In this document: positions 7,792 through 17,103 of the stretch, in pieces
Position numbering within the stretch: position 1 is the first letter of the stretch
How the letters are laid out: every line of letters starts with the position of its first letter
NCBI GenBank assembly: GCA_943332615.1
Contig: CALQQB010000009.1
Coordinates: 1 to 64,000, forward strand
Reading direction: 5' to 3'
Source: Phenylobacterium deserti
Lineage (GTDB): Bacteria > Pseudomonadota > Alphaproteobacteria > Caulobacterales > Caulobacteraceae
Length of the DNA stretch: 64,000 bases
Translations under genes and position numbers: made by a program
The notes under the pieces: generated by a model
Databases searched by the model: none
Seen by the model: only the letters and a program-made list of their open reading frames with translations
What the model was told of the DNA's origin: nothing

Positions 7792-8916
7792 TTGAGTCTC
7801 GCGTTGAGCAGCGAAAGTCTGTTCGATCTCGCCAAGAGCCGCCAGCCGGCGGACCGTGAGCGCCTGCTGCTGGCGATCGTGGACCTGTGCGACACGCCGC
7901 ACAGCGGCGAGGCGATGAAGACCCACGCCATCCAGTCGCTGCTGTCCTCCATCTTCATGAGCCTCGTGGTCGAGGCCGAGCGCGATATCCGTCACCGCCT
8001 CTCCCAGAAGCTGGCCTCCGCCGATTGGGCGCCCAACGCCCTGATCAACGTCCTGGCGCTCGACGACATCGAGATCGCCCGGCCGATCATCTCCCAGAGC
8101 CCGGTGCTCAAGGATATCGACCTCGTGCGGCTCCTCCTAGAGGCGACCATCGAGCACCAGATCGAGGTCGCCCGTCGCCCGAACCTGTCGCAGCCCGTCA
8201 TCGGCGCCATCCTGGAACAGGCGGAGCCCGCCGTCCTGACCGCGCTCGCCGGCAACCATACCGCCGAACTTTCGCCCTCCGACATGGAGGAACTGGTTGA
8301 GGCCGCGCGCCACATCGCGGCGATGCGCACACCGCTCTCGCAGCATCCCCGCCTCACCAGCCAGCTGGCCAAGCGCCTCTATCTGTGGGTCGGCCTGGCG
8401 CTGCGCGAGGGCCTGGCCGACCGCTTCCGGTTGGATGTCGCCGTCCTGGACGAAGCCCTGGCCTCGTCTATCGCCGAGGCTCACAACGCGGTCACCCTCG
8501 AAACGACCCCCCGCACCAGTCGCGAAGGCGAGCGCGAAGCCATGGAGCAGAGGCTGATCGACAAGCTGCATGCGGCCGGCCAGCTTCGGCCTGGCTATCT
8601 GGTGCGTGCGCTGCGCGAAGGCCGGCTCGGCCTGTTTTCCAGCGCCTTGGCGGTCCTTGGCCGCTTCGACGCCCGGCAGGTGCAGGCAACGATCGATTCG
8701 GACCGCCCGGAGCTCCTGGCCCTGGCCTGCGCGGCGGTGGGAATCGACCGCAGCGTCTTCCCGGACATCCTGGAAATGACCCGCGGGCTCAACAACGGCC
8801 GCCCCGGCGGCGGCGCGGAGGGGGCGCGCAAGGCCTCGGTGGCCTTCGCCCCGGTGTCCACCGAAGTCGCCGGCGCCGCCTTCCGTCAGGCCGCCGGTGC
8901 GATAGTGTGGAGCTGA
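7792..8916 (+). CDS. DUF2336 domain protein
   Basis: A 374-residue protein of the DUF2336 family, found mainly in Alphaproteobacteria and built of HEAT-like helical repeats (for example ADWAPNALINVLALDDIEIA and RRPNLSQPVIGAILEQAE). No enzyme motif, signal peptide or membrane helix is seen. The start is TTG at 7792 with GGAGGG seven bases upstream. A second DUF2336 gene lies at 15799, beside a sensor kinase. In this window DUF2336 genes flank signalling genes (Hpt protein, hybrid kinase), which hints at a signalling role but does not show one. Confidence 0.85.
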   Translation: MSLALSSESLFDLAKSRQPADRERLLLAIVDLCDTPHSGEAMKTHAIQSLLSSIFMSLVVEAERDIRHRLSQKLASADWAPNALINVLALDDIEIARPIISQSPVLKDIDLVRLLLEATIEHQIEVARRPNLSQPVIGAILEQAEPAVLTALAGNHTAELSPSDMEELVEAARHIAAMRTPLSQHPRLTSQLAKRLYLWVGLALREGLADRFRLDVAVLDEALASSIAEAHNAVTLETTPRTSREGEREAMEQRLIDKLHAAGQLRPGYLVRALREGRLGLFSSALAVLGRFDARQVQATIDSDRPELLALACAAVGIDRSVFPDILEMTRGLNNGRPGGGAEGARKASVAFAPVSTEVAGAAFRQAAGAIVWS

Positions 8917-8934
8917 GCCGCGCCGCTGCCTGCT

Positions 8935-8975
8935 CCCGCGTTCGATGGACAGGGCCCCGCGTTCGTTTGACAGGA
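8935..8975. repeat. Imperfect 21-bp-period tandem repeat upstream of nadK
   Basis: CCCGCGTTCGATGGACAGGG at 8935-8954 recurs with four mismatches at 8956-8975. It sits in the 87-bp gap between the DUF2336 stop and the nadK start. It could be a regulatory duplication or neutral. Confidence 0.4.
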
Positions 8976-9003
8976 CCCTCGGCTTCAGCATTTCTGCCCG
9001 GCC

Positions 9004-9783
9004 ATGAGCAAAGCCAGTTTCGTCACCCGACTCACCTTTGTGTCGAGCAACCGGCCGGAGGCGATCGAGGCGCGTGAAAGCCTCGCCGCCCGCTATGGCG
9101 ATGCGGGCCTGGAGGCCGCCCAGGTCATCGTGGCTTTGGGCGGCGACGGCTTCATGCTGGAGACCGTCCACGCGCTGATGCACTCGGGCAAGCCGCTCTA
9201 CGGCATGAACCGCGGCTCGGTCGGCTTCCTGATGAACGAGTTCAGCGTGGACGACATGCTGGGCCGCATCAACGCCGCTGAGCGGGCCGTCATCCATCCG
9301 CTGCGTATGAACGCCGTGGACGTGGACGGCGAGACCCACGAGGCGCTGGCCTTCAACGAGGTCAGCCTGCTGCGCACCACGCGCCAGGCGGCCAAGCTGC
9401 GCATCAGCGTCGATGGCAAGGTGCGGCTGTCGGAGATGATCTGTGACGGCGCGCTGATCTCCACGCCCATGGGCTCGACCGCCTACAACCTTTCGGCCCA
9501 CGGCCCGATCATCCCGATGGACGCCAAGATCCTGGCGCTCACCCCGATCAGCGCCTTCCGCCCGCGCCGCTGGCGTGGCGCCCTGCTCTCCCACACCGCC
9601 CGGCTGCGCCTTGAGGTGCTGGAGGGCGAAAAGCGGCCGGTGAGCGCCGTGGCCGATAATTTCGAGGCCAAGAACGTCGTCGAGGTCTACATCGCCGAGG
9701 ATCGCGAAGTGTCGCTGACCATGCTGTTCGACGCGGGCCGCAGCCTCGAGGAACGCGTGCTTTCGGAGCAGTTTTCCGCCTGA
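9004..9783 (+). CDS. nadK: NAD kinase
   Basis: Phosphorylates NAD to NADP with ATP or polyphosphate; cytoplasmic. The 259-residue protein carries the diagnostic GGDG motif at residues 46-49 ([13 protein letters not shown]), [11 protein letters not shown] in the substrate region, and [16 protein letters not shown], the second NAD-kinase signature. Length is normal for a proteobacterial NadK. The ATG at 9004 has only a weak Shine-Dalgarno. The gene lies between DUF2336 and Hpt genes on the same strand, with 87 and 97 bp gaps. Confidence 0.97.
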   Translation: MSKASFVTRLTFVSSNRPEAIEARESLAARYGDAGLEAAQVIVALGGDGFMLETVHALMHSGKPLYGMNRGSVGFLMNEFSVDDMLGRINAAERAVIHPLRMNAVDVDGETHEALAFNEVSLLRTTRQAAKLRISVDGKVRLSEMICDGALISTPMGSTAYNLSAHGPIIPMDAKILALTPISAFRPRRWRGALLSHTARLRLEVLEGEKRPVSAVADNFEAKNVVEVYIAEDREVSLTMLFDAGRSLEERVLSEQFSA

Positions 9784-9823
9784 TTCAGCGACCTCAGCCT
9801 TAGCCCTGCCGGCCTTCACCAAT

Positions 9824-9840
9824 ACCGGTTATTAACCGGT
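9824..9840. promoter_or_regulatory. 17-bp perfect palindrome, possible operator
   Basis: ACCGGTTA and TAACCGGT arms flank a single T, between nadK and the Hpt gene and about 40 bp before the GTG start at 9881. Position and symmetry fit a dimeric repressor or activator site. It resembles but does not match the CtrA half-site TTAACCAT. Confidence 0.4.
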
Positions 9841-9880
9841 TCATCCTACCTTCCGGCTGCGATCGCCAGGAGACAATGAC

Positions 9881-10366
9881 GTGAGCGAGTCCAGACCCGG
9901 CCCGATGTTCCAGGCCCCCGGCGCGCTGCGCCTCAAGGTAGGCGGCGGCCGACTCGGAACCATCGACCCGGCGGCGATCGCCAAGGCCGAAGCGGCGCTG
10001 AAGAGCCTGTCCGGCAACTTCGCGCAATGGCTCAACGACGAAATCACCAAGCTCGAAGGCTCCCGCCAGACGATGCGCGCCGAGGGCGTGACCACTGAGA
10101 ACATGGAACACCTCTACCTGCGCGCCCACGACCTGAAGGGTCTCGGCGCCACCTACGGCTTCCCGCTCATCACCCGCGTCGCCGGCCTGCTCTGCCGCCT
10201 GATCGACGATAAGTCCAAGCGCCTCGAAGCGCCGATGTCGCTGATCGACGCCCACATCGACGCCATCACGGCCGCCGCCCGCGACGACATCAAGGACGAG
10301 GATCACCCGGTGGGCAAGGCGTTGGTCCAGGATCTCGAGAGCCGCATCAAGGCGTTCGAGGCGTAA
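9881..10366 (+). CDS. Hpt (histidine phosphotransfer) domain protein
   Basis: A 161-residue soluble protein with a histidine-phosphotransfer signature: LYLRAHDLKGLGATYGF, His83 being the probable phosphoacceptor. Such proteins relay phosphate between receiver domains of hybrid kinases and response regulators. The start is GTG at 9881 with AGGAG about 9 bases upstream. No cognate kinase is adjacent. The two hybrid kinases at 12.3-15.4 and 25.7-28.2 kb each end in a receiver and are possible but unproven partners. A strong hairpin terminator follows at 10414. Confidence 0.85.
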   Translation: MSESRPGPMFQAPGALRLKVGGGRLGTIDPAAIAKAEAALKSLSGNFAQWLNDEITKLEGSRQTMRAEGVTTENMEHLYLRAHDLKGLGATYGFPLITRVAGLLCRLIDDKSKRLEAPMSLIDAHIDAITAAARDDIKDEDHPVGKALVQDLESRIKAFEA

Positions 10367-10383
10367 GCTCCACGCAACCCGAC

Positions 10384-10498
10384 CGTCCGGGCGAACGCCG
10401 GGATCCAGATCGCAAAGCGCCGCGCCGGCCGGATCATCGCGGCGCTTTTCGCATCCACCGCTCCGCCATCCATCTGCATCCCGGCATTCGCCGGGACG
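10384..10498. repeat. Inverted pair of 27-bp REP-like elements
   Basis: Segments 10384-10410 and 10472-10498 are inverted copies of each other with three mismatches. Each contains a small palindrome of the CCGGCGAAnGCCGGG type. They flank a terminator hairpin between the converging Hpt and Nudix genes. Palindromic repeats of this kind are common between genes in GC-rich Proteobacteria. Confidence 0.65.
10414..10449 (+). terminator. Rho-independent terminator of the Hpt gene
   Basis: An 11-bp stem (AAAGCGCCGCG at 10414-10424 pairing with CGCGGCGCTTT at 10438-10448) with a 13-base loop, followed by another T. It lies 48 bp after the Hpt stop. A-rich on one side and T-rich on the other, it may also serve the opposing Nudix gene. 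Confidence 0.75.
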
Positions 10499-10516
10499 CT
10501 CGGAGCGGGGTTGGAC

Positions 10517-11317
10517 TCAGCCCCCGATCCGCTCCATCGGCTCGGCCACTTCGCCATAGCCGGCGTCCGAGGGCAGGACCAGGAACCGGCCCTCCCCGCG
10601 TTTCTCCACCACCGGCAGCACCGTCACCAAGGTGCGAGCGTCCGCGCGGGCGACGCAGTCGGCGGCGCTCACCGCCTCGGCCAGCAGCTGTACGTTCATC
10701 CGGGTCGGGAAGATCACGGTCCGCTCACCGGCCTGTTCGAGGCGCAGGATCTCGGCCGGCGCAATCCACTCGGCATCGACCGTCTCGCGTCCGTCGCAGG
10801 CCGCCACCTGGTCGGCCGGGGCGCGGACGCAGTAGAACCAGGTGTCGAAGCGCTTCGGCATCATCGTGGGCGTGATCCAGCGGGCGAACACCGTCAGCGA
10901 ATCCAGCCGCAGCTTCACCCCCAGCTCCCGCACCACATCGATGAACGCCGTCTCGCCCCGGTCCACCGCCTCGCGCACCTTCAGGTCGCAGGCGTCGGCG
11001 AAGTGGCGGCCGTCCAGATGCTCGGCCATCAGGATGCCGGCCTCCTCGAACGACTCGCGAATGGAGCCGATGCGCAACATCCGCTGCTCGTCGTCGAAGG
11101 CGTGCCAGCCGACACAATGGTCGGCCCAGGCCGGGTCCATGTCGCCGGCGTGGGTCTTGCCGCCCGGGAACACCAGCGCCCCGGAGGCGAAGTCGATCTG
11201 GTGATGGCGCTTGACCATCAGGACCTGGAACTCGGGCGCGTCGCGCAGGAGCAGGATGGTGGCGGCCACACGGGGCTCTGCCGGCCCGGCTTGCGGGGGT
11301 TTGGGCGTTTCACTCAT
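10517..11317 (-). CDS. Nudix hydrolase, NUDT7/NUDT19-like
   Basis: A 266-residue hydrolase of nucleoside-diphosphate-linked substrates. The Nudix box is split in the way typical of the CoA/NUDT19-like subgroup: FPGGKTHAGD (about residue 45) is separated by an insertion from IRESFEEAGILMAEH (about 85), which supplies the REx2EExG metal site. The family often acts on coenzyme A or acyl-CoA derivatives, which would fit the many acyl-CoA genes here, but the substrate is not shown. The start at 11317 (MSETPKPP) is chosen over the longer frame. It converges with the Hpt gene. Confidence 0.85.
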   Translation of the reverse strand: MSETPKPPQAGPAEPRVAATILLLRDAPEFQVLMVKRHHQIDFASGALVFPGGKTHAGDMDPAWADHCVGWHAFDDEQRMLRIGSIRESFEEAGILMAEHLDGRHFADACDLKVREAVDRGETAFIDVVRELGVKLRLDSLTVFARWITPTMMPKRFDTWFYCVRAPADQVAACDGRETVDAEWIAPAEILRLEQAGERTVIFPTRMNVQLLAEAVSAADCVARADARTLVTVLPVVEKRGEGRFLVLPSDAGYGEVAEPMERIGG

Positions 11318-11410
11318 GGATGCAGCTTGGGACGTCGCCGCCAGGGAAGGCAAGGGACCACCGCCTAGCGCCACTTGACGATCCAAAATTTATGTTCTAT
11401 CTTTGTTCCC

Positions 11411-12079
11411 ATGCTCGACGCCATCGACGCCCGCACCGAACATGAGATCCAGAGTCTGGCGATGCTGGTCGATTGCGCCACCACGATCAGCATGGCGCTG
11501 GGCGAGGCGGCCAAGGCCGAGACCGATAAGCACGCCCTCATCAAACTGTCCGACGCCTTCCATCGCGGCTGCCAGGGCGTGCGCCTGGGCATCCGGCTCT
11601 CCCACACCCTGCGCGATCCGCCGAAGCTGACGGCCGCGACGGAGCTGAAGTCGGCCAAGGCCGAAACGCTCAAAGTCGAAACAGCCGAGACGTTCCAGGT
11701 CGAGCGAGCCGAGTCCGCCGAGCGCCTCGATCGCCAGGATGACCGCGCGGAGTACGAGCGCGACCGCGACTACGAACCCGTCAGCCTTTCCCGGTTTCTG
11801 GCCACCGTGGGCCTCGTCGCCAGGGACGCCGAGCGCTTCGCCGACCGTCTCCCGGCCAAGGTCGCGGCGCAGACCCTGCCCACCCTTCGCGACCTCCTCG
11901 CCCGGACGAAAACAGACCCGCCCAAGGCCCTGGCCACGCCAGCCGCCGCCGCCGCGGTGCTCACCCGACCCCGACCGCCCGCGCCCAAGGCCGCGCTCCT
12001 GAGCTCCGCCTCCGCGCCGCCCACGAGGCCCCTGGCATTCCGCAGCCTGGCCCGCCCGCCGCCGCGCCCACCGCGCTGA
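11411..12079 (+). CDS. Hypothetical protein with Pro/Ala-rich tail
   Basis: A 222-residue protein of unknown function starting MLDAIDARTEHEIQ. The N-terminal half is helical and charged; repetitive KAETLKVETAETFQVERAES near residues 80-100 suggests a coiled coil. After about residue 170 the sequence becomes Pro/Ala/Arg-rich and low complexity. No signal peptide or enzyme motif is seen. The start at 11411 is preferred to 11375, as the intervening sequence overlaps an AT-rich promoter-like region shared with the divergent Nudix gene. No recognisable terminator or gene lies in the following 254 bp. Confidence 0.6.
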   Translation: MLDAIDARTEHEIQSLAMLVDCATTISMALGEAAKAETDKHALIKLSDAFHRGCQGVRLGIRLSHTLRDPPKLTAATELKSAKAETLKVETAETFQVERAESAERLDRQDDRAEYERDRDYEPVSLSRFLATVGLVARDAERFADRLPAKVAAQTLPTLRDLLARTKTDPPKALATPAAAAAVLTRPRPPAPKAALLSSASAPPTRPLAFRSLARPPPRPPR

Positions 12080-12333
12080 CGACCACCACCCCTGCCCAGA
12101 CCTCCCCACCCGACAGAACACCCCGTTCTGGCGGCGCCTCCGATGATGGTTCCGCGACGACGGCGGTCATGGGTGGCCCGGACAAGCCCGGCGATGACGA
12201 TCAAGGCGTAAAGATTGCCCGTCGGGCGACCGCCGCGAGGCGACGGCCGTCCATTGTTTTCTTGGTGGACAGCGCGCGACAGACCGGTCGGCACACGGAC
12301 GTTCCGACCTTCCGCCAGCGGTGGAAGCCGGAC

Positions 12334-15300
12334 CTACTGGGCGGCCGCCAGAACAGGCATCGCTCCGGCTGGGCAATACTGGGAGATGGTCCCCAGGAGC
12401 GCGCCCGGGTCGATCGGCTTGGTCAGATAGTCGTCCATGTGCGCCGCCATGTAGCGTTCCCGATCACCCGCCATCGCATTCGCCGTCAGGGCGATGATCG
12501 GAATGTCACAGGCCGGACTGGCCAGGGCGCGGATTTCCCGGGTTGCGGTGAGCCCGTCCATGACCGGCATCTGAATATCCATCAGCACGAGGTCGAAATG
12601 ACCTGTCCGAACGGCTTCCAGCGCTTCCGCGCCATTGCCGACCACGGTTACATGGTGGCCGGCGGCTTCAAGGTACAATTGCACGACCATCCGGTTCACC
12701 TGATGGTCGTCGGCTGCGAGGATTCGAAGCGATCGCTCGAGCACCGGGGCGACGAGGTCCGCCGTTTCCGCGGCATCCTCGCCGCTGGGCGCCGCGGCCT
12801 GCGGCGCGTCAAGGCGAAACCAGAAGGTGCTCCCCGCGCCCAGGCTGCTGGTGACGCCCATGGTTCCGCCCATCAGTTCCACCAGTTCCTTGCTGATCGC
12901 CAGGCCAAGGCCGGTGCCGCCGTAGCGGCGCGTCGTCGTTGAATCGGCCTGAACAAACCGCCGGAAAAGCCGGGCCTGCTGATCCTTGCTAACGCCGATG
13001 CCGGTGTCATGCACCTCGAACCGAAGTTCCCCCTGGCCACGGAGGGGGGCGTAGGAAACACCGATCTGGATCGTTCCGCTTTCCGTGAACTTGATGGCGT
13101 TGCCAACCAGGTTGATCAGCACCTGGCGAAGCCGTGTGGGGTCGCCCCGCAGCCAGTGAGGAACCTCGGGGCCGATCTCACAGGAAAGCCGCAAACCGCT
13201 GTCTTCAGCCCGCGGTCCAAGAAGATCCCGGATCAGCTCGGCCAGGACGGCCGGCGAAAACGCGATGTCTTCGATCGCCACCTGGCCGCTTTCGAGTTTC
13301 GAGAAATCCAGGATGTCGTTCAGGATCTCCAGGAGGCTGCGCGCGGAACCTAGGGCCGTTGAGGCGCGCAGGGTCTGCTCCGCGTCCATGTCCGTCTTCA
13401 TGAGAAGGTCGAGCATGCCGATGACGCCGTTCATCGGCGTCCGCAGCTCATGGCTCATCGTCGCAAGAAACTGACTTTTCGCAATTGTCGCCGCTTCAGC
13501 GGCCAGACTGCATTCGTTGAGAGCGTCCAGCATCACCTGCCGCTGGGCTTCGGAGGCTTTTCGATCCGTGATTTCGTACCGGACGGAGACGAACTGTTCT
13601 GGCTGTCCATCCGCTCCCAACAGCGGAACAATGGTGGTGTCGACCCAATAGAGCTCTCCGCTCTTGTTCCGATTGCAGACATCGCCGTGCCATGACTGCT
13701 TTGACGAAAGGGTCCGCCACAGGTCGGTGAAGAAATCCGCCGGGTGCTGGCCGGACTTCAGGATCCGGTGATTGCGGCCCAGGAGTTCGTCCCTGGAATA
13801 GCCGCTGATCTCGCAGAAGCGATCGTTGACGAAGACGATGTCGCCGCGGCGATCCGTGATCGCCACGATCGCGAAGCGGTCGAGCGCCGCCTGGTACGCC
13901 GTGCGGGCGGCAACGGCGAGCCTGCTCGTCGTACGCGCCTCGGACAGGGAGGCCCGCAACACGAGCGACTGGACTTGGTCCGCGGCGACCAGGTCAGCGT
14001 TTGTCCACGGGACGGATCGGCCGCGGACGCCTTGGCGCCAGGACGCGAACGATCGGCGCGGAGTGATCCGGCCGGTCTCCGCGGCGCGGACCACCGGTTG
14101 ATCCTGCGGGCCTGCCCAGGTGAGCGTGTGACGCCATTCGGCCCGAAACCAGATTATCCAGCCAACACCAAGCCGGGTCGCGACGAGTCCGCTGACTTGA
14201 GATTCAAAATCCGATGCGGGCGGATAGAGCCACGACAACCGATCCGTCGTGACCCGGGCCTGGCCTGTCGCCGCGAGCCATTCGACCAGGCTCTCCAGCT
14301 CTTGATCCGAAGGACGCAGGCCGACAGCCCACGCCCCTTGGGGTTTCCAGATCGCGACGCCGCTGGACCTGGTCGTCGCGAGCAACTCGGTCTCGATCGA
14401 CGCCAGGCTCCCTTTGAAGTCGGCCAGTTGATCCTTCTCCACCATGAGCTCGATCGCCCTGACCGCGGCCACGCTGAGCGCCGCGGCGGTGTGTTCGTTC
14501 GAATCCAGATACCAGGCCGCCGACTGGGCCAGCAGGTCGCAGGACTGCAAGACGTTCTGCGTCAGGATTTTCGGGGATGAGTGGTGACAGGCGACAAGCC
14601 CCCAGAGCCGGTCGTCCCGGATGATTGAGACGCACATGGACGCCGCCACGCCCATATCGGCCAGATACTCCAGGTGGATGGGAGACACGCTCCGCAAAGT
14701 CACGCGGCTCAGGTCGAACGGGCGACCGCAGGAGGGATGCAGTCCGGGCACGATCGGCGACGGTCGATAGCTGGCGTCTGGAATGATGCGAACCGTGTTG
14801 ACCAGATAGAGCGCCCTGGCCGGCTCGGAGATGTCCGAGGCCGGAAACATTTGGCCGAGATAGGAATGAGCGCTGGCGAGGCGGTCCTCCGCGACCACCT
14901 GGCCGTTCCAATCATCGTCGAAGCGATAGACCATGACCCGTTCGAAGCCGCAGAGCCTGCGAACCCCGGTCGCCAGGGCCTGACAGGCGCTCTCGGTCGA
15001 TGGGCTGGTTCGGATCTGCTCGATGGCGGCTCGAACCTGGCCGAACAGCTCCGACGTCTGGACAACCGACGTGGAGGCCTGAAGCTCCAGCAGCAACAGG
15101 TCGTCGTCGACGCTGATCACCCCGCCCAGTTCGCCCGGCTGGTCCGGATGGCGCATCACGACGCAGATGGAGGGCCGGGCGTCGCGCTGGCCAATGACCT
15201 GGTCCAGCGTTTCCCCTGTCGTCGACAAGAGAAAGTCACCCACCGGCCTGCCGATCATGTCCGATACGGGCAGGCCCAGAAGGTCGGCGGCGTTCTGGCT

Positions 15301-15432
15301 GACCGCCATCACCCGTTGGTCGGCGGCGCTCACAATGAAAAGATACCCATGCGGCTGGATCGAGCCGGGAATCCGGATCGGTTCGTTCGCGTAGTCGGAG
15401 TTGTCGCTGGTTTCGGTCTTTGCCTCAGTCAT
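12334..15432 (-). CDS. Bacteriophytochrome-type hybrid histidine kinase lacking the usual biliverdin Cys
   Basis: A 1032-residue sensor kinase. Order: PAS_2 (about 15-120, [14 protein letters not shown]), GAF (about 145-315, PASDIS at 197-202, [12 protein letters not shown] with His253), PHY (about 325-505, tongue motif PRRSF at 458), PAS (about 515-625), HisKA (phosphoacceptor His661 in MSHELRTP), HATPase (Asn774; DTGIGVS; GGTGLGL) and a C-terminal receiver (acidic D908/D909, phospho-Asp952, Lys1005). The chromophore-binding Cys normally three residues before EPI in the N-terminal arm is Tyr14 here, and the plant/cyanobacterial GAF Cys is also absent (Ile252). Asp200 and His253 of the pocket are kept. 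No heme oxygenase gene is adjacent. It may bind bilin non-covalently or have lost light sensing. Start 15432 (MTEAKTET) is preferred over 15549. Confidence 0.9.
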   Translation of the reverse strand: MTEAKTETSDNSDYANEPIRIPGSIQPHGYLFIVSAADQRVMAVSQNAADLLGLPVSDMIGRPVGDFLLSTTGETLDQVIGQRDARPSICVVMRHPDQPGELGGVISVDDDLLLLELQASTSVVQTSELFGQVRAAIEQIRTSPSTESACQALATGVRRLCGFERVMVYRFDDDWNGQVVAEDRLASAHSYLGQMFPASDISEPARALYLVNTVRIIPDASYRPSPIVPGLHPSCGRPFDLSRVTLRSVSPIHLEYLADMGVAASMCVSIIRDDRLWGLVACHHSSPKILTQNVLQSCDLLAQSAAWYLDSNEHTAAALSVAAVRAIELMVEKDQLADFKGSLASIETELLATTRSSGVAIWKPQGAWAVGLRPSDQELESLVEWLAATGQARVTTDRLSWLYPPASDFESQVSGLVATRLGVGWIIWFRAEWRHTLTWAGPQDQPVVRAAETGRITPRRSFASWRQGVRGRSVPWTNADLVAADQVQSLVLRASLSEARTTSRLAVAARTAYQAALDRFAIVAITDRRGDIVFVNDRFCEISGYSRDELLGRNHRILKSGQHPADFFTDLWRTLSSKQSWHGDVCNRNKSGELYWVDTTIVPLLGADGQPEQFVSVRYEITDRKASEAQRQVMLDALNECSLAAEAATIAKSQFLATMSHELRTPMNGVIGMLDLLMKTDMDAEQTLRASTALGSARSLLEILNDILDFSKLESGQVAIEDIAFSPAVLAELIRDLLGPRAEDSGLRLSCEIGPEVPHWLRGDPTRLRQVLINLVGNAIKFTESGTIQIGVSYAPLRGQGELRFEVHDTGIGVSKDQQARLFRRFVQADSTTTRRYGGTGLGLAISKELVELMGGTMGVTSSLGAGSTFWFRLDAPQAAAPSGEDAAETADLVAPVLERSLRILAADDHQVNRMVVQLYLEAAGHHVTVVGNGAEALEAVRTGHFDLVLMDIQMPVMDGLTATREIRALASPACDIPIIALTANAMAGDRERYMAAHMDDYLTKPIDPGALLGTISQYCPAGAMPVLAAAQ

Positions 15433-15798
15433 GGGTTTCGTCTTCAGCGAGCCAGCGCGCCATGGCGTGGAACGTCGCCGTCTCATCGCGGAGCCTCTGG
15501 CGAACGCGGGGGCGCCGCATGGGAGCGCCGATGTCCGGATTCGATCCAATCATTCCGTCCCCAAGTCTGGCCATGCCCAGCCACGACAGGGAAACAGCGG
15601 GGCGACGTGATCGTCAGTGGCCTTATTGGACAGTGTCGCCCGGCGATCCTCGGAGGGATAGCTGAGGCCTTTGCGTAGGCACAACTACGGCGGTCGGCTG
15701 CTGCAACCCGCGGACTCTTCGCGCGTCCGCAAAGGGTCGAAATCAGTCGCGACCATGATGTCCCAAAGCGGCCCGCGGCGGACCTGAGAGGACTCCGC
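15433..15798. other. Interval between phytochrome kinase and DUF2336 gene
   Basis: About 366 bp upstream of the kinase and downstream of the DUF2336 gene. Open frames here are shadows without recognisable products, and no bilin-synthesis gene (bphO) or response regulator is encoded. It presumably holds the kinase promoter. No clear hairpin or operator seen. Confidence 0.5.
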
Positions 15799-16935
15799 CT
15801 ACCCGCTCGCCGCCACCTTGGCGCTCTTGGAGACCATGCCCAGCCGCTCCAGCAGGTAGTCCACATCCTCGCGCCCGGCCGTATCCGGCTGGGTCAGGAA
15901 CCGTTGCAGCATGCGCTCCTGGAAGCGCTCCTGGTCCTTGGCGCCGCCGTCGAAGTCCATGGCGTGGAAGGTGTCGACCGCCGCACGGAAGGCGGGAAGC
16001 AACCGGCTGGGCAGGCCGGCGCGTTCGTAGATGGCCTTCAGGCCCAGGGGCCCGGCGTCGTGGATCATCAGCCAGGTGCGGTGGTGCGGCACGCCGGCCA
16101 GCTGGGCCACCGACCACTCGAAGAACGCCATGTGCCCGTGCGCCACCGCGCGCAGCATCAGCGCCGCCGTCAGGCGGCCTTCGCCGTGGACGTGGGCTAC
16201 GAGACTGCGGATGTCGGCGGTGCGGCCAGCCTGGTCGATGATGTCCACCGTGGCGCGTTCGGCGACGCCCACCGTAATGTCCAGCGCGGCCTCGACCGAG
16301 ATCGAGTGGCGCTCGACCAGGTGCTCGCGCACCTGGCCGCTGACCAGGGTGATCAGCCGCTCGGTGACCGAGAGCGGCAGGGTATTGCGGTAAGCCACGG
16401 CCGCCAGCACCTGCTCGGCGGCCTCGAAGCGCTCGACCACCCTCTGCAGGCCGTCCTCCGCGAACTCGGCCCCCGGATTGGCGCAGGCCGCGGCGACGGC
16501 GCGCTGGCCGCCATGCTCGGCGATGGCGCTGGTGACTTCGGTGGACAGGACCGGACGCTTGGCGATCGCCACCTGCCGCACCGGCCCGCCCAGGCGGACG
16601 ATCTCGCTGAGATCGGCGTCGGTGAAGGCCGGCGAGAAGGCCAGGATCGGCAGGCAGATCGCTTCCACGTCCCGCGACAGCTTCAGCGCCACGTCGCGCG
16701 GCACCACATCGGAGGCGCTGAGAGTTTCGACGATGGCCTTGCGCACCAGCTGGGCGGCGTCGGCGGCCATCACCCGCAGGATGTCGGCGGCCAGGATCCG
16801 GTCGTCATCGCTGAGGGCGTCATGTTCCATGACGGTGCAGAGCTTGCGGGCCGCCAGAGCCCGTTCGTCGGGCGTCGCGCCCTTGACCAGTGTACGGATA
16901 TCCCCGTCCGTCAGCGCTGTGCGGGTGGTGGCCAT
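15799..16935 (-). CDS. DUF2336 domain protein
   Basis: A 378-residue paralogue of the protein at 7792, of the helical-repeat DUF2336 family. Characteristic stretches include DDRILAADILRVMAADAAQ, LSEIVRLGGPVRQVAIAKRP and the C-terminal RTWLMIHDAGPLGLKAIYERA. The start MATTRTALTDGD at 16935 is chosen because it has a purine-rich element upstream and begins the family-like region; an ATG at 16989 would add 18 residues. It lies downstream of nothing on its strand and upstream of the phytochrome kinase, 366 bp away, so it may be transcribed separately. Function unknown. Confidence 0.8.
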   Translation of the reverse strand: MATTRTALTDGDIRTLVKGATPDERALAARKLCTVMEHDALSDDDRILAADILRVMAADAAQLVRKAIVETLSASDVVPRDVALKLSRDVEAICLPILAFSPAFTDADLSEIVRLGGPVRQVAIAKRPVLSTEVTSAIAEHGGQRAVAAACANPGAEFAEDGLQRVVERFEAAEQVLAAVAYRNTLPLSVTERLITLVSGQVREHLVERHSISVEAALDITVGVAERATVDIIDQAGRTADIRSLVAHVHGEGRLTAALMLRAVAHGHMAFFEWSVAQLAGVPHHRTWLMIHDAGPLGLKAIYERAGLPSRLLPAFRAAVDTFHAMDFDGGAKDQERFQERMLQRFLTQPDTAGREDVDYLLERLGMVSKSAKVAASG

Positions 16936-17103
16936 GCCCAAAGGCGCCCCTGAAGAAAACCGGTTCGTGCGGTCCGGTGATTCGATCATGCCCGATCAGG
17001 CTTAACGACGGGTTCCACTGGGATTCCTTGGATTAAGCATCGTCCCCGTTTACGGGGGTGCGGACCATCGGCCCCGGATGCGGATGGCAACAGGAGGCTG
17101 CGC

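Noticed and set aside
8137..9822. 561-codon open frame on the minus strand opposite the DUF2336 and nadK genes
   Set aside because: It is antisense to two clear genes, its product is His/Gln/Arg-rich with no family, and such long shadow frames are common in GC-rich DNA.
17044..17057. CCCCGTTTACGGGG hairpin before the CoA-transferase
   Set aside because: Short stem with minimal loop and no T-run; likely chance in GC-rich DNA.
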